Origin: Megalonaias nervosa
Taxonomy: Eukaryota; Mollusca; Bivalvia; Unionida; Unionidae
Direction of reading: 5' to 3'
DNA length: 64,000 nt
Assembly (NCBI GenBank): GCA_016617855.1
Contig: JAECUM010001747.1
Coordinates: 62,001 to 126,000, forward strand
The notes beneath the pieces are model-generated. The model worked only from the letters and a program-made list of their open reading frames with translations. It was not told the DNA's origin and ran no database searches. A program made the translations under genes and the position numbers. This document shows, piece by piece, positions 1 to 15,164 of this stretch; the first letter of the stretch is position 1, and each line of letters opens with the position of its first letter.

Positions 1-1573
1 AATCTGCCTGGAAAATGAATTGCAATATGATATTTCTAGCTGTTGCTGCTGTGGGTCAAACGCTGCACATTATGGCCTTCAAAGCAAGAATTTTTTTAAT
101 ATTTTGAATGTAACTGAGCAAAAAAAATGTTACATTCAGTTCTTGGGAAGATTCATCTTCAGCTACTAGCTTCATTAGTTTATAGCTCCAGCAGACTTTG
201 TCAGACTTTTGTATGTCTGGCTTTAAAGCATTACTGAGCAAATATTTTCTTCACCCACTTGTCAGGGACATGACTAGTGTCTTCGAAAACAATCACTTGT
301 CCTGTACAATTTATCACTTGAGAAGGCTGCTTGTGTTAAGTTCCTTTTTATAAATATTCATCGTGCTTTTGATTTTACAGAACTATGAATTAACATAAAT
401 GTTTTATACATTTTTTTCAGCTTAAAATAATATTTAAAAACTAATTTTTGGAGGTAAATAATCTATACAAGTTCAAATTTTAACATTTGACCAAATATGC
501 AAACATAAAAACTTTGAACACACACATCTGAATACATGTTGTCAGTAATTAAATTACTGTCTTTTACTGGTGTAGATGATGTACATAATGCTTCTATTAA
601 TTCATAAAAAGTGTTCTCTAATTAACTTCATAACTAATTAAGGCCTTTCAAGATGCTACACTAAATAAATTTTTCAATGTTAAGCTAGTTTAGCACATTA
701 TTTTCATCAGCTTAAATGGAATTTCTTATATATATATTATTATTATATTACTGTAGTAAGGTTAAAGCCATGAGCTAGGGTCTACCCATAGTAAGAATAA
801 ATGATTGCTTAACTTAATTATACAAGATACAAAACCATCAGCTGAGGTGAGCAATTGTTCCTGCAGAGCCGGGTGAAGAAAAATATAAATGATGTACTTT
901 AACTTGGTTATATAAGGTACAAACCATCCGCTGAATGGTGCAAGTGTCAATGCAAAGCCAAGTGAATAAAAATAAAAATGAGTGTATATATGGTACAAGA
1001 AATGGTTCATTTTCTTTAAATATAAAAGTTCCAGGTAAAAGATATATGAATTTGTAACATGTACACATGAGACCTTAAATAAACTGGAAAACATATCCAT
1101 GAAATGTACTGACAGGCATCAAGCTTTATAAAATGAAGTGTACTTTTTATTGTCAAGTCAAACTATTTAATTTTATATGTCATCTGGCAACTTTCACCTA
1201 CTAAGAATGTTATTTAAAAGTATTAAACAGTTAAGAGATCTTTCCAAAACAATTGCATATAAATTATTTTTTCATGGGTACTTAAATTTGTGGGCTTGCC
1301 TGTGTCAAAGTTAAGCATATTTGGTATTTACCACCAGAATGAGCACAAATCAAACATCTGTCAATTTTTTACAAGTGCTCAACATCAAACTGAGTCAATG
1401 CAGCCAACAGCACTGCAGTAAGCATGTGACACTGTATAGTCTATTACTTAAACTACTGTCCATAAAAAGCTGCACAATCAGTATGTTCTGTGGATCACGA
1501 TTTTAAGATTGGATAAGTTCAAGTTATATCTCCCATAAGAATACGTCTCTGACTGAAGACTTGTTTATCTGTG
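1..1573. other. Non-coding AT-rich sequence, presumed OSBPL9 intron
   Basis: No convincing exon. On the minus strand a pyrimidine-rich stretch ending ttccag at about base 8 could be an acceptor for a further exon running off the window, but seven bases are not enough to judge. Confidence 0.4.
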
Positions 1574-1795
1574 GCATTAATAAAGCTAGACCTGGGTAAT
1601 TCTTACAAGGCAAAGGTTGATAAAGCCTGACCTGTTTAATTCTTACCTTCTGGATTATTTACATGGCAAAATTTGATTAAGTCTGACTTGTGTAATTCGG
1701 AACTTCTGGATTATTTACATGGCAAAAGCTGATATAAAGCCTGTCCTGTGTAATTCAGAACTTCTGGAGTATTTACAGGCAAAAGTTTGCATGTA
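1574..1795. repeat. Tandem repeat, about 56 bp x 4, diverged
   Basis: Four successive copies share 'taaagcctgacctg', 'gtaattc', 'cttctgga' and 'atttacatggcaaaa' in the same order. Confidence 0.8.
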
Positions 1796-4700
1796 CCTGG
1801 AGACTTGTTAGAAACCATGTTTGTTTAGTGGTTTTGTCTGAAAATCATTGTTATACCAGCTGTAGTAGTTGGCTGTAATTAGTTTAACAGCATATATACA
1901 CAGTATCTAATTAGTACTTATGCTTCAAGTAATAGTTTAAGCATTTACATTCTCCCTGTTACTTTTGATTATGACTGTGTGGCTGAAGTGAAATGCGGTT
2001 TCAGGAAAATTTCAATTTTAGCAGAGAAGTTTTCCACCTGCAATTAGAAGTATAAATGCTTACATTTATTTATGCTTTGTGTGGATTACATGAATCTATG
2101 CTCTGTATGGATTACATTGATCTATGATGTGTGTGGATTATTAATTCAATCCATGGGTAAATCTTATATCACAGGGAAATGCACAGAATATTTTGTATAC
2201 ATGTATTTTTCAACAAGTTTTATGTATATGAAGGATTGATCTAGGTAAGTAATAAATCTAATCTTCCTAGATTATTTCTTTATCTTTTAATTTTCAAAAA
2301 AAAACCACTTAAAATTTTTATATTATTTCTTTTTTTAACTCTTTCTTTTTCTCTCTATCCTTATTAATTTCACACCTCAATTTAAGGCAGTAGGCAGTGC
2401 CAGCAGCTACCAAATACTGTAGACAAACGTGCATTTTTTAAAAAAAATGCTTTATAAATATTTTTTCAAAAGGGTTCAAATAAAACAAATTTAAATCAAA
2501 AAATATTTTATTACAGTAAGGAACCTGAATTATGCAAGAGTGAGTTTGGTTGATGTATCAGTAAGAAAATGGGGAGCGGAGGGTTTCTACATCATATTTA
2601 CATGCAAGTTATTTTTCAACGTGTCCTTAAATTCTTGGTTAAGGCTGCAATGTTTACACGTGTAAATAGTTTAACTTAGTTCACTTCTTGAAAGCATTTA
2701 CAAAATTGGTAAACCTGAAAATGAACATGTGATTTGGTGTCATTGATGCGTGAACTACCATCTCAAAATAAATTATATATTTCAACGTATCTGCTTAATA
2801 GGACTGATTAATATGATTTTCTCATCTTATGTGGCATCACTAGAAAAAGCAGAAGTTGAAGAGAAATGGTTGTGGCACACATCACTCAACATTATGTATC
2901 ATATTTATTTACTGCTAATGCTTATTCAAATAATTTACCTTGGAACAAAATAGTAATATTTATTTGAAACACCTCTTATTGACATTTCACATATTGTAAC
3001 AGCTACCAGCTCTTCAATAAGCCTAACTGGTAGGTGGGGGAAAGGTTGAATTTCTAAACTGTTTCAATTAAATGCGATCACTTCAGTTATTGTAAACCAT
3101 CTTCACATTTAGAAATTATGGTGACCATTGCTGCCTTATTCCTGGTTCGGAGCAACCATGAAATGCATGTAAAAAAGGTGAAACCCGAGTATACAACTTT
3201 CAAATAAAATAGCAAGTACAAAGCTAAGGATGATTTTTCAACCCTTAGATAAAGCAGGTAAATTCTTGTCCATGAGAATGTACATTAACAAATATCTTCT
3301 TAATGCCGTAACTGAAAACAGTAAGGAAAGGAAAACAAGAAATGTGTGCTTACATGCTTTGCTTTCAATTACTCAAAACTAACTTACTATGTGTTAACAC
3401 CAAAAAGTAAACAACAGTAACAAATCAAGGGTTATTTGTACATACACAAGTCTCACCTCTCTCATTTTTGCCTGAAATGTATGCGACCAAAATTTCAAAT
3501 TACCTAAAATTGAAAACAACAAAATGTAACAAACAGAAAAGTCAGTTAGACCTAATTTTTGTCTTTAAGGACAAGTGGCATAAATTTGTTCTAATAAAAT
3601 TATAATTAGTATCAATCAGGATTTCATTTATGGAGCTTTCATGGGGTTGATAAAGTTAACAGTAATTGTAGTATTTGACTCCAATGCTTAGATATAAGAA
3701 AGAAACAACAAATACTCATCATGAAAGAAGAAAAAAAGAAAGAAAAGCAGGAAAATATATTTGTAGAGTGAAAAATGTTTCATCAATAATCTGTATCCAA
3801 TTGTGTCAATAAATTTGTTGGTAAAAAGGATTCCAAATATTTTCCAGACTGGTTTGCAATTTTTTTTCAGACCCCTCTGGCACTCATATTCAAAGTGTAT
3901 GACACTATAAATGAACATGTAGCATCTGCATCATCTATATTAGCATCTACCAATCACGAGTAAGTGTATGTTCTAGCAAGGGTTACTGGAAGTGGGTTTC
4001 TCTCATTCTACAGTGACAGGATGAAGTCTTCCCATATTGGGGTATTGGAAATAGAGGAAACGTGTATCTGGTTATCATTTTCTTCACAAAAGTTTTCTAT
4101 CCATATTAGACCCAGAGTAGCTGGGCTTGTGTGAGACTATGCTCTTTGGAAGTTGTGTTGATATGTTCTATTCTCTGATTTGACATGTTTTGAAATTTAA
4201 AAAGTTTCATCTGCTCTAACATTTTCCATCACATAAAATCCACAACTCACACCATGAAGTGCTTCGCTAAACATCTGATGCCATTTTGTTTAAAAGTATA
4301 GACTGGTCTGCTGACTAGCAAACTTATCAATATAATGAATCTGTGAGGCTAAGTTCAAATTTGATGAAACCTATCTGTTTTCTTGGAAACTGGTCATACA
4401 AAGTTGCTATAAATAACAAATAAGGAAAGTACTCTTACGCTATTGTTACGCAGCAGTCATTTTTGTAGAATAATTTCAAAGTTATGTGAGTGAAATGAAA
4501 CAGATGATAATAAAAATTAGAAAAACAACTTTTTAATACTTTATTTTTTTAATGAACCAAAAAGTGTAATCCATATACAGGCCAGCATAAAATATAATTT
4601 GGTGAAAAAAGCATAATGATTATGCCAAAGCATAATGGTTGGCATGTATGCATCTACTACAAAGTCCAAGACTTCATCCACATTTCTGACAAACTTCTGA

Positions 4701-5850
4701 AATCCTCCATCATCATGGTCTGGTCAATGTAAATATCGTCTGACTCAATTTCCTTGGCCTCACTGTCATATGTGGATACTTATTTAGAAACTTAGCTTGA
4801 GCTTTGTAAGAAACACTTTGATCATACAAGTTTGTGAAATCTATTAAAGGTCGCAACACATCACTTGTGTGGCATGATCAAATAACCACCTGCTGTTACT
4901 TGCTACTGATCCACACTTGTGGCACAATCAATGGGTTGTCACATGGGAAAACAAGCTATGGGATTAAGGTCTATTATTGACTTGAAGAGTCAGACCCAGT
5001 AGACAAGACGGGTAGAGTATTCTAGTATCCTAACCTCCCAAAAGGCAAGATGGGTAGAAAATGCTAAAATCCCAATTAGCAAGACTGATAAAATGCCAAT
5101 AGGCAAAATTCACTGAAATGCCCTTTAATTATTTATGTGTACTGTGAAAAGAAAAAATGTTAACAACACCATTACAAAATTTAAGATAATTCTAAATGTA
5201 GACCTAAAGAAAGCTAAAAAATACTACATGGACCAAACAGCAAACTGCCTCTAATGAATCAAAAGAATTGTCATTAAGATTGTCTTCTGTAATTTAAAAT
5301 TTTCTTACAGGCAATAAAGCATTTTTTTAAATGTAAAGTATAAATTAAGAAATCAATCTTTGTGGTGTCTCATAGGAGGAGTTTCTTTCACCACTGATTT
5401 TTTACTATGAGTATTCTTAACTCTATCAGTTTAAGTGTTTTATCACTCATAAATACATAAAATTAACTTTAAAATGAATTGTGTCTCGAAAAAGACAAGC
5501 ATATTATCAAGCAAAACTTCCCATACTGACAGTCCTTCTACTATCATAAAATTCCTAACTAGAGCACTGGTAAGGGTTGACTAGAATGACCAGTTCATTG
5601 GACCTTTTAGTGAAATACTGATACACACCTAGTACAGTAACAAAAGAATATATTGGTAAAATTCTATTCTGCTTGCATGGACAAATTATCCCATGCACAG
5701 ACAGCATGAACAATTCATGCACATCACCAAACCTTGTTCTCAAGTACACCAGGCCCAAATATGTTAAACTGAAAGGTCAAATGGGTGGGTCATAATTGAT
5801 AAGACAGGTTTGAATTCTTAAGAAACAAGAGCAGTAATGTTAGTGTTTAC
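1796..5850. other. Non-coding stretch, presumed OSBPL9 intron
   Basis: No exon recognised on either strand. A minus-strand open stretch at about 4670-4800 (reading STYDSEAKEIESDDIYIDQT) may be a decayed transposon fragment; I cannot assign it. Short imperfect repeats of 'ggcaagatgggtaga' type lie at 4995-5120. Confidence 0.35.
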
Positions 5851-5979
5851 CTTGGAGATCTGCAGCATGACAATGGAGTGCTTAATAGCCTCTATCATGG
5901 CATTGGCTGTGACCTTGATGACATTGTACTTCTCCTTGGAGGCCATGTCCTCACAAGCTTCAATCCTCCTCTCTAGGTT
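5851..5979 (-). CDS. OSBPL9: OSBPL9-like exon 6 (helical segment)
   Basis: Forty-three codons from [19 protein letters not shown] to [12 protein letters not shown], acceptor cacctcag, donor gtaaac, phase 0 at both ends. Corresponds to the SMVESIKHCIVLLQIAK-like helix of ORP9. No following exon was recognised between 1 and 5850. Confidence 0.92.
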
Positions 5980-8900
5980 CTGAGGTGAAAAAAATACAAC
6001 ACAATGATTGTCTGATAAAACTGCCAATGTGTTCTGCAGAGTGCAGTGTATTGCAATTTATTGGATTTATGATTCTCTTGATGTGCGTGAGATGGACATT
6101 CCCAGCAGATCAGGATACAAACTTTAGATATATAGCAGTAGACCATCAAAGCTCCAGCTGAATGTTGCAAATGATGTAGAAGATATAAACTTTAAAAAAG
6201 CAGCAACATGGCACCTTAACACTGTTTATGACTTTATCATTGCTGCTGCTGACCTTAACAGAACAGTGATACCCATGCCCCTTAGCAATGAGATGGTGAA
6301 TACCATCATATCTCATAAAGGATCCATCATCAGACCTCATAAAGGCAAAATCAATAATAAATTATACGTGATTTAACTTCCAAGAAAAACCAGAACTGTT
6401 AGCAATGGGTGCACTCCAAAACATCCTCATTCGATAGGCACAGCCTTAATTGAATTTTGTGTTGGAAAACAAACATTTAAAGACAAAGGATTCAGGGACC
6501 ATAACTCCCATAAATGATGACTTGGAATGCTGGCAAATGAAGTCATTCAAGGCCTCACCAATACTTTTTAAAATCCCACAATCCTTGGAAAAGTTATCCT
6601 GTAGAGGTTAAAGTTTGGAGGAGTCTCCATAAGGAGTCATTGTTCTTCTAAATCAAGAATAATGTGCAATTATTCTCCAACATTCCTTGCTAAAGTAATG
6701 CTGCAAAAACCATCAGAAGAGCAAAGAAAATGGTGGGGGAGGGGGAAGGTAATGACTGCTATCAGTGATGTTATGGAATGCTAGAAATCAAACTTAATCA
6801 GGTTCTTATCAATATAATGAAGCATGCTGACTTTGGCTCTATTAAAAAAAGCCATCATAATATTACAGAATCAGGAGGATGCAAAATCAGGAATGTGCAA
6901 TGTTAGAAGTAAACTCATTCAAGATCTCATCAATACAGCAATACGCTGGTTAAAATCCAACAATCCCTGGTCAAGTAATGTTGCAGATGTCAAAATTTGG
7001 TGGATGGGCAATCCAGGGGCAAAACTCCTGTAAATGTCATTGTGTTATGCTGGAAACTGAATCTATTTATGGATTTATCAAGATTAAGCCAAAAGCAGAT
7101 TTATTTGAAATAAATTTACACTACAGAAACCATTCAACAGGATTGAAAGTGAACCATAATTCTTCTAAATTATAATACAGAATACTGAAAAATAAACTCA
7201 TTGAGGTCTCATCAATATAAAGCTGGATGCCTACTTTGGATGAAACCCAACAATCTTTGGTAAAGTAATACCGCCAAAATCACACTAAGAAGAAATACAA
7301 CCAGTGCAGCATAGGTAATGTCGTGGAATGATATAAATCAAATAAGTTTAAAGTCTCTATCAATTTACAGCTATATGCCAAATTTAGTTGAAAGTAAGAA
7401 TCCTTCGTCAAGAAATGCTGTGGAAAAGAAAGTCAGATGGGTGGGCAATCAGGTGGCATAACCCTTATAAAAGCTATCATGGAGTTTTGGAAATCAAATA
7501 CATTTAAGATATCATCAATGTAAACCAAATCTGGCTTTACTTCAAAATTGTTCTTGCTGTTTTTGGTTTAAAGCCATTTTTCAGTACATGGCAGCCAGTA
7601 TAGCTAGTGGAGAAAGAACCCAAGGAGACCCCAGATAGGACCACCGACTCATGGGAAGCTTCTGGCAGTTTCCCACATACCCACATTGGCAGTACACAAG
7701 ATCTGAACCCATGCAACCAGAGGTGACATGGCAGTGATCAGTAAATGTGGGCACTTTAGATTACTGGGCCACCTGGGGTAAAGTTGTGCTGTGGAAACCG
7801 AAGTCATGAAGATGAGCAAAATCAAGAGGCATAACTCCAACTCCTGATCTCATGGAATACTGCAAAATCAAACAGTTCAAGATCTCATCATTATAAAGCT
7901 GCTTACCAATAATCCTTGATGGAGTCAGGCTGCATAAATGAAACAGATGGACAGGCAAACAGGGGCCATAACCCCTCAAAATGATGTCAAGGAAGGCTTG
8001 AAATCAAACTACTTTTAGCTCTTATCAAAATAAAGCAGCATACCAAATTTATAAAAATCCATAAATTCCCAGTTGATTTTTCATCCAGAAAACGAACTGC
8101 TGACATACATATGGATATAAGGCTGCCACCTTGTCAGCATAGCCTGACAAAATATCCATCATAGTGACTTTCTCTGCAAATATCAATGGTCAAGCATTAT
8201 GATTGATGAAGCTATGTATATTACAACCAGGAAGTAAAGTTTAATAAATCTGTTTGAACCTTTTCTCTTAAACAATTTTTCTTATGATGAAGTTATTCAT
8301 ATTATGCATTAATAACAAATTTTGTACATTTGCTTTTTTGTGAGGTAAACAGCAAAACCTCATTAAAGACTACAGAAATTCAGAAAATAAACCACTTTTG
8401 GGGCACAAGTCAGCACTATTAGGAAATGTTGAATAAACTCTTAACAGTAAATCACATTGATCCAATTTAGGCGCATAATGAGTCAATACCAAGTGCACCA
8501 ACCCCCCCCAACAAACTTGGGTTTAAAGTCACTGGAACTGAAGCCATCAATATTTCAAAGCAATGCTGAAATCAATCTGGGAAGTAAGTAAATACAATTT
8601 AGTTAGAATGTTTAACTCATCTTCACCAAGCAAATCACCGATACTGCAAATCTGGTCTCCACAGGTGTACTGAGATAAGAGTTACTGCTAGGACATTGGC
8701 GACAGAGACAGACATGGAAAAATATAATGATACCTGGATAGACTAAGTGAATCAGAGGTAAAAATGCCAACTTGGAACCAAAACTGTGTATGAACAAATC
8801 CTGCCTGGAATAAGCAGATGTTGTCTGAAAGTAACTGTCTATGGGCAAGGCACATTACTCTAATTTCCTCTGCACAATAAAACCTTTCATGTGTTGATAT

Positions 8901-9753
8901 GTACTGAACACTAATCAATCAATCAATTAATCTATATAACTGCAATCTTCTGGAAATGGTGGTATAATAAAAAGAATGAAGGAAAATTTTGGGATATAGC
9001 TGCCTTGCCTCCACTTGATCGATGAGTAGCTGGAGATAAGCATCTGTCTCTGCCAACTTGCGATCAAAATCAGCTGCTGTTGGCACATCTTTTACTCCAT
9101 GCAACTGAAAAGCAGGAGGTTTAATATTAAAATCATTCCAAATATTATTACTAGATAGAATTAATAGTATTGCATATAACTAACTGATATCCATGATTTC
9201 TTCACTGACTAAAATTTAGTTCACAACCTGTTATCACTGTTAAATGAGCAAGATATAAATTTTACAGTCACCAACTCTACAAACATCAAAACTAATCATC
9301 AATATTTTTAGATAGAGGTAATCATTAATATTTTTCGATATCTAGGGTTCAAACACAGGTAATTAGTGAGAATCAGTTGTAAAGTGATTACACCAAAATT
9401 TTGAGGTGTAATGAATATTTTGCCACTGCCATACCATGATTATATGTTCCTTGAATAAGATGCCATACATCAGCACAATAAGCTGGCTTCAAAAGTCATA
9501 TAAGATGTTACAATGTCATTGTGATCAAAGTTTCACTAAAATAAAGAATCTGTATATCTACTTTGGATATTATCATTGAATCCAATTCTGACTGAAGCCA
9601 TGACACCAAACACTACACAAAAATCACTAAATAAATTAAACAGAGGGTTGAAAAGATGGAAAGATAAATTGGGAGATATTACTGGAGCAAAAACCATTTC
9701 TCTGATAATGAAAGAAGCATAATAATTGTAACAGGATATAGTGTGTATGTATG

Positions 9754-9800
<47 letters not shown>

Positions 9801-12800
9801 CTATATGGATAGCATATAATTTGTTTTAGTTACATGCGGTGTGATTTATGATAACATGCTTCTCTGATATGATGTGTCCCAATTTAGCTCCCATGTTTTT
9901 AGTACAGTGGTTAATTGCTTAAAATAACCAGTCCTGGATGCAGCAAAGATATAATGATACTGTTATGTATATGTAATTAAATTACTAGTGTGTTAGTCTT
10001 AAACAAGGAACTGTTGACACATCAGCACAAACTGGTTATAGAGGACGTCATCGCCTTCCATCTTGGAACTGCATCAAGATTCGAACCTGGATTCAATTAG
10101 AACTTTATAGTGATAGGACTTATGTTTTTAAATTCTAGGATTAATTTTTGGATTGTATTCACAAACTATAAGTCATTTTTCATATTTTTACCTTGTTTTC
10201 TAGGGAAATAAATTATTTTGTTAAAATTTACAAAGCTTGTTGGCTTCATTCTTTTCTTTGTTACTTTGTACAAGCCGTGACACGTAACACATATGCCAAA
10301 TAGAAAGAAACAACTTATTTCCTCACCAAGGTTCTAATGAATATAGACCTTCCTAATTTTTGGCAGGCATGCTAACTATTTGAACCAGTTGGAATAATGC
10401 ACATAACCTATTCCTGTAACTTACTGCATTCTGCTTTATGGAGACAGGTCTCCATGTCGACAGAAATAATGATCATGCAAAACCTATCAAGGCTGAAAGT
10501 TAAAGTAATTTTTTAGTACAATGTGTTAATATGGAATCTCTCCACTGCCCAAAAAAAATAAAAAAATAAAAAAAATCACTGGGTAGGAAAATGTTTTGCC
10601 AAACTAAGCTCCAACCAGAAGCTCTCTAACTCTGTGGACAGACACTCTATCCAAATAAACCATCCAAGCCAATTGCATCTGCCCCATATCTATCCCTATA
10701 ACACACACACACACTCTTCAATATTTGTGGCTATGATGCCTAGTTTCAATTGTTTAAGCCAAAGATATGTCAGTTCTTAATATGACTACCAAGGGACTCT
10801 ACATGTACATCATGTCAACAGTCTCTTGGTCATGGTTATTTAGAGAAAAGATATACTGATATATAAAATCAAGTAGATTATTTGAAAATGTACTTCTAAT
10901 TCTATGTTCACTTTAGTAACAAAACTGATTGATTCTTATTGCTCAACATGTCCATCATTCACTTTATTTGATGACACAAAAATAACTGTTAACCTAGATT
11001 CTGAGTTGATATCAACAAATAGTTCATGAGGCAAAAATATCTCAATGTCAAATGATCATCAGCAAAAATCTGATTCACCACTGACTTCTCAAGTGATCAG
11101 GTGTGTTTATGTATTATAAATTTTCTCTTCATCTCCCATTTTTTTTGTTTTCTTAAAGTCACGGAGACCAAAGTACCAGTTTGAATATACTCCAGTCCAT
11201 ATTATGGTCAGTTCATTGTACTTTATCAATGACTGAATGCAAGTTGTTATCAGTCCATATTATTGTCAGTTCATTGTACTTTATCACTGACTGAAAGCAA
11301 GTTGTTATCAGTCCATATTATGATAAGTTCATTGTACTTTATCACTGAATGAAAGCAAGTTGTTATCAGTCCATATTATTGTCAGTTCATTGTACATTAT
11401 CACTGAATGAAAGCAAATTGTTATCAGTCCATATTATGGTCAGTTCATTGTACTTTATCACTGACTGAAAGCAAGTTGTTATCAGTCCACATTATTATCA
11501 GTTCATTGCACTTTATCACTGAATGAAAGCAAGTTGTTATCAGTCCATATTATTGTCAGTTCTTTGTACATTATCACTGAATGAAAGCAAGTTGTTATCA
11601 GTCCATATATGGTCAGTTCATTGTACATTATCACTAACTGAAAACAAGATGTTATTTTATTTATACTGTTCATTTCAACAATGCTTCTCTTTGGTGAACC
11701 CTAGTTTCAAAACTCCAATAAATCTGCACATGCATACAAATAAGCCAGCATAACCTAATTTAACCCTACAAAGAATTCAGACCCTTTAAAGGATGTCCTA
11801 GATGATTTTTTTTTAAAAAAAGCCATTCATGCATGGAATAAGGGTTATTTGATCAGGATAAAGCAAGAACAACCATACCAAGTACCATGAAAAAAATTTT
11901 GTGCAAAAGTATCTCAAAAGATATGAATGGTATGAAACAAATTAACTGACTAATAATATGCCACAAGGCTGCTTCCATCTATTAGCATCCTGCACTAATA
12001 TTTTATGCTTGATAAATTTCATTAATAATGGACATATACTGGATGAATTTCATCACTAATTGACATGTTTCATAAATTTCGTCACTAAGGGGCATATGTT
12101 TGATAAATTGCATCACTAATGGGCACATGTTTCATAAATTTCATCACTAATGGGCATGTTTGATCTCATCTCTAATAGGCATATATTTGATAAATTTCAT
12201 CACTACTGAGCATGTTTGATAATCATTAATGGACATATGTTTGATAAATTTCATCTATAATGGATATGTTTGATAAATTTCATCTTTAATGGGCATATGT
12301 TTGATAAATTTCATTTCTAATGGGCATATATTGGACACTGGTAGTCATAAATATACAACTGTGAAGTCTTTACTGCAAAAATTACTAAATGAGACATCTG
12401 TCAGACTTTGCTCTTTGTTACACCACATTAGAACCTACTGATGATATGAAGCTATAATGATTCAAATAAATCAACCTATTTTATGATAAAACTGGATACA
12501 GATTGGAAATAAATAATTTAGTTGTTTAAGTCTCTTACATGTTCACCTATCCCAAAACTCCATGTCAGAATAACCAAAGGATAGCCCATACCTTTCCTTT
12601 GAAAACTCCATGTCAAAATAACCGAAGGATAGCCCATACTTCTTGTTTCCAAACTCCATATCAATACAACCAAATAATCAAGAGAAACCAAGGTTGTTTT
12701 TCAAGAAGGTCACCATGAAAGCTGTAATGAATATCCATTTGTCATGCTGTAAGTATTGCTTCCAAACAAAATAATTCAATACAGCAGAAAAAGAGATGAC

Positions 12801-13388
12801 CAGATCTCTACATGATCATTATAGTGGTAATTATAGTGGTCAAATTTCATGTCAGCTTGGAACATTTCATTTGGGTTCAACTACATGATGAAAGGAATAT
12901 TACTGTACACAAATAATATGTTATAAAACCAACCAAAAGGCCACCATTTTTATCTGCAGCCACCGTGAACTCATTATGAATGTGTGTACCATACCTGAAA
13001 TTGTAAAACATTCTCCCAGCAGTTTTAGATAATAAGCAATACATATATGAAGCCATATGATAATTAACAGATGGGACCTGGATGTGTAAAATGCATGAGC
13101 TGATCTCCAGAATGCAACTATAGTGATAATTAATAGATGAAACCTGGATGGGATAATTAACAGATGAGACATAGATGTGTAAAATGCATGAGCTGATCTC
13201 CAGAATGCCACTACAGTGATAACTAACAGATCAGACCTGGATGTATAAAATGCATAAGCACATCTCCAAAATGCCACTATAGTGATCACAAACCATTACA
13301 TATTCTCAAACTGACTTTTAAGATCAGTACAGTTATAAACAGCTTAGATATAAAAGTAAATGCTGTTATCCCTGGAGTCTTAATATGC

Positions 13389-13430
<42 letters not shown>

Positions 13431-15104
13431 TATATATATATACACACAGTAGTTCCCCTCTTATATGGCCACCCCTTCTGCACCGGGAGAGTGGCCTTAT
13501 AAGACGGGTGGTCTTTCCAGAGGGGGACTAAATTTTTTGTAAGAAGTATATGTAATGTACGTAGTAAGAAGGCTATATTCTTCAAAGCATTTACTATCTT
13601 CGTTTAAAAGTAACATTCATTATTAAAAGGTTCTTCTTATTACAATAATAGACTTATTTCAACTGAATATGCATTAATAGTTTTTATTCTTGGCATAAGC
13701 GTGATATGTGAGCGTGTGTTGTTGTCATGCACATTGCAAAACCATTCAAAAATGTCATTTAAATCTTGGCACATACATAATTCTCTTTCTATCTGCTCCA
13801 TTTTCCCACTGCTGCTGAATAACCTCCTTATTGGTTACGATGTTGTTTATTCGAGTGTTTTCAACATAAAATTGTTTTATTCGAGTCTTTGCTACCTAAA
13901 ATTGTTCGGCAAGTCCCCCCTCCCCACCTCACCCGATGTCGTCCAGTAGAATAACCGACTTTTTTTCTAAAATAATCGTCTCTGTCTACGTGATGACATG
14001 TTAATGTTTGGTAATGATTTATTCGAATGTTGCTAACTGTATGCGATTTAATTATGCAGACGAAACTTTTGTAGAGCGGATGAAATGCCTTCTTCGTAAA
14101 GGAAGCGATAAATGTGTTGTCACATGATTTTTCGGTCTTTGTCTGGTATCCTGTTTTGTTCAAGTTTAATTTCTCTGTGTGTGTGCACAAAATCTATTTT
14201 TTGCCTATGCTGACCCTGCTATGGTCTTGACAATTACGTCCGGTTGTAATCATTACTGTTGCCAACTACATGACTGATAAAACAATTTTTCTGCATTTAA
14301 ACAAAATGCCATGTGTTTTTAAAGGTAGCGATCTTGTCACGTGATTCATTAGTTGCAGTCTGGTACCCTAATGTGTTTACATTTCTTTACACTAAGTGAG
14401 AGAAGCCAAAACAGCTTTGATACATACGCAGAGTTGACCTCGCGGCCGTTAGGATTTGTAAACTTTACAATTATTGTCAGTAATAATAGCCACTAATTAT
14501 GAAAGTGAACAAGCTCAACATCCTACTAAGGGTAGCCATAAAGGCTATCAAACCATTTTCCTGCTGACTTGTGTATTGTACATCAATACTGCCACTTCTC
14601 AGCTGTTACTACTGTTCAATAATTGTAATCTTAACAATTATCAGAGTGACTAAACCGGACATCTCATGATAACACAGCAGTAAGGCTAATCGGATTACGT
14701 GTACTTACCTTTTTGTATGGATTAAAATTTGAGTCTTTCTCGGCTTTATGGAATAAATGTGGCTTCTCGTGAGGCATAAATGATATAATATTAACCTTAG
14801 TGGTACATGTACTTTAGTCAACACTTCTTTCAGTAACGAAAACCTGACATCGGGAAACAGAAATCGGATTACTTAACACACGTTATGAATAAAATACTGG
14901 TTCTGGATACAAATTACAAAATAAAATGCGGCCGCTTGTGAGGGGTAAATTTTATATTTTTGCACTAATATGCTGGACGCTGGTCGGGTTAGCGGGGTGG
15001 CCTTTCGTGAGGGATACTTTTGAACACAAACTCGTCGGTGCCGACGGATTCTGGCCGTAAGGAGCGGGTGGCCGCTGGTCAGGGGGGCCGTTCAAGAGAG
15101 GGAC

Positions 15105-15164
<60 letters not shown>

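Noticed and set aside
1..8. OSBPL9 exon 7 entering from the left edge
   Set aside because: A possible acceptor on the minus strand leaves only seven bases, too few to support.
4670..4800. Transposase fragment on the minus strand
   Set aside because: An acidic open stretch of about 40 codons without a motif I can tie to a named family.
12921..13585. Minus-strand ORFs of 122 and 99 codons
   Set aside because: They read through a tandem repeat and a (TA)n tract; no family similarity.
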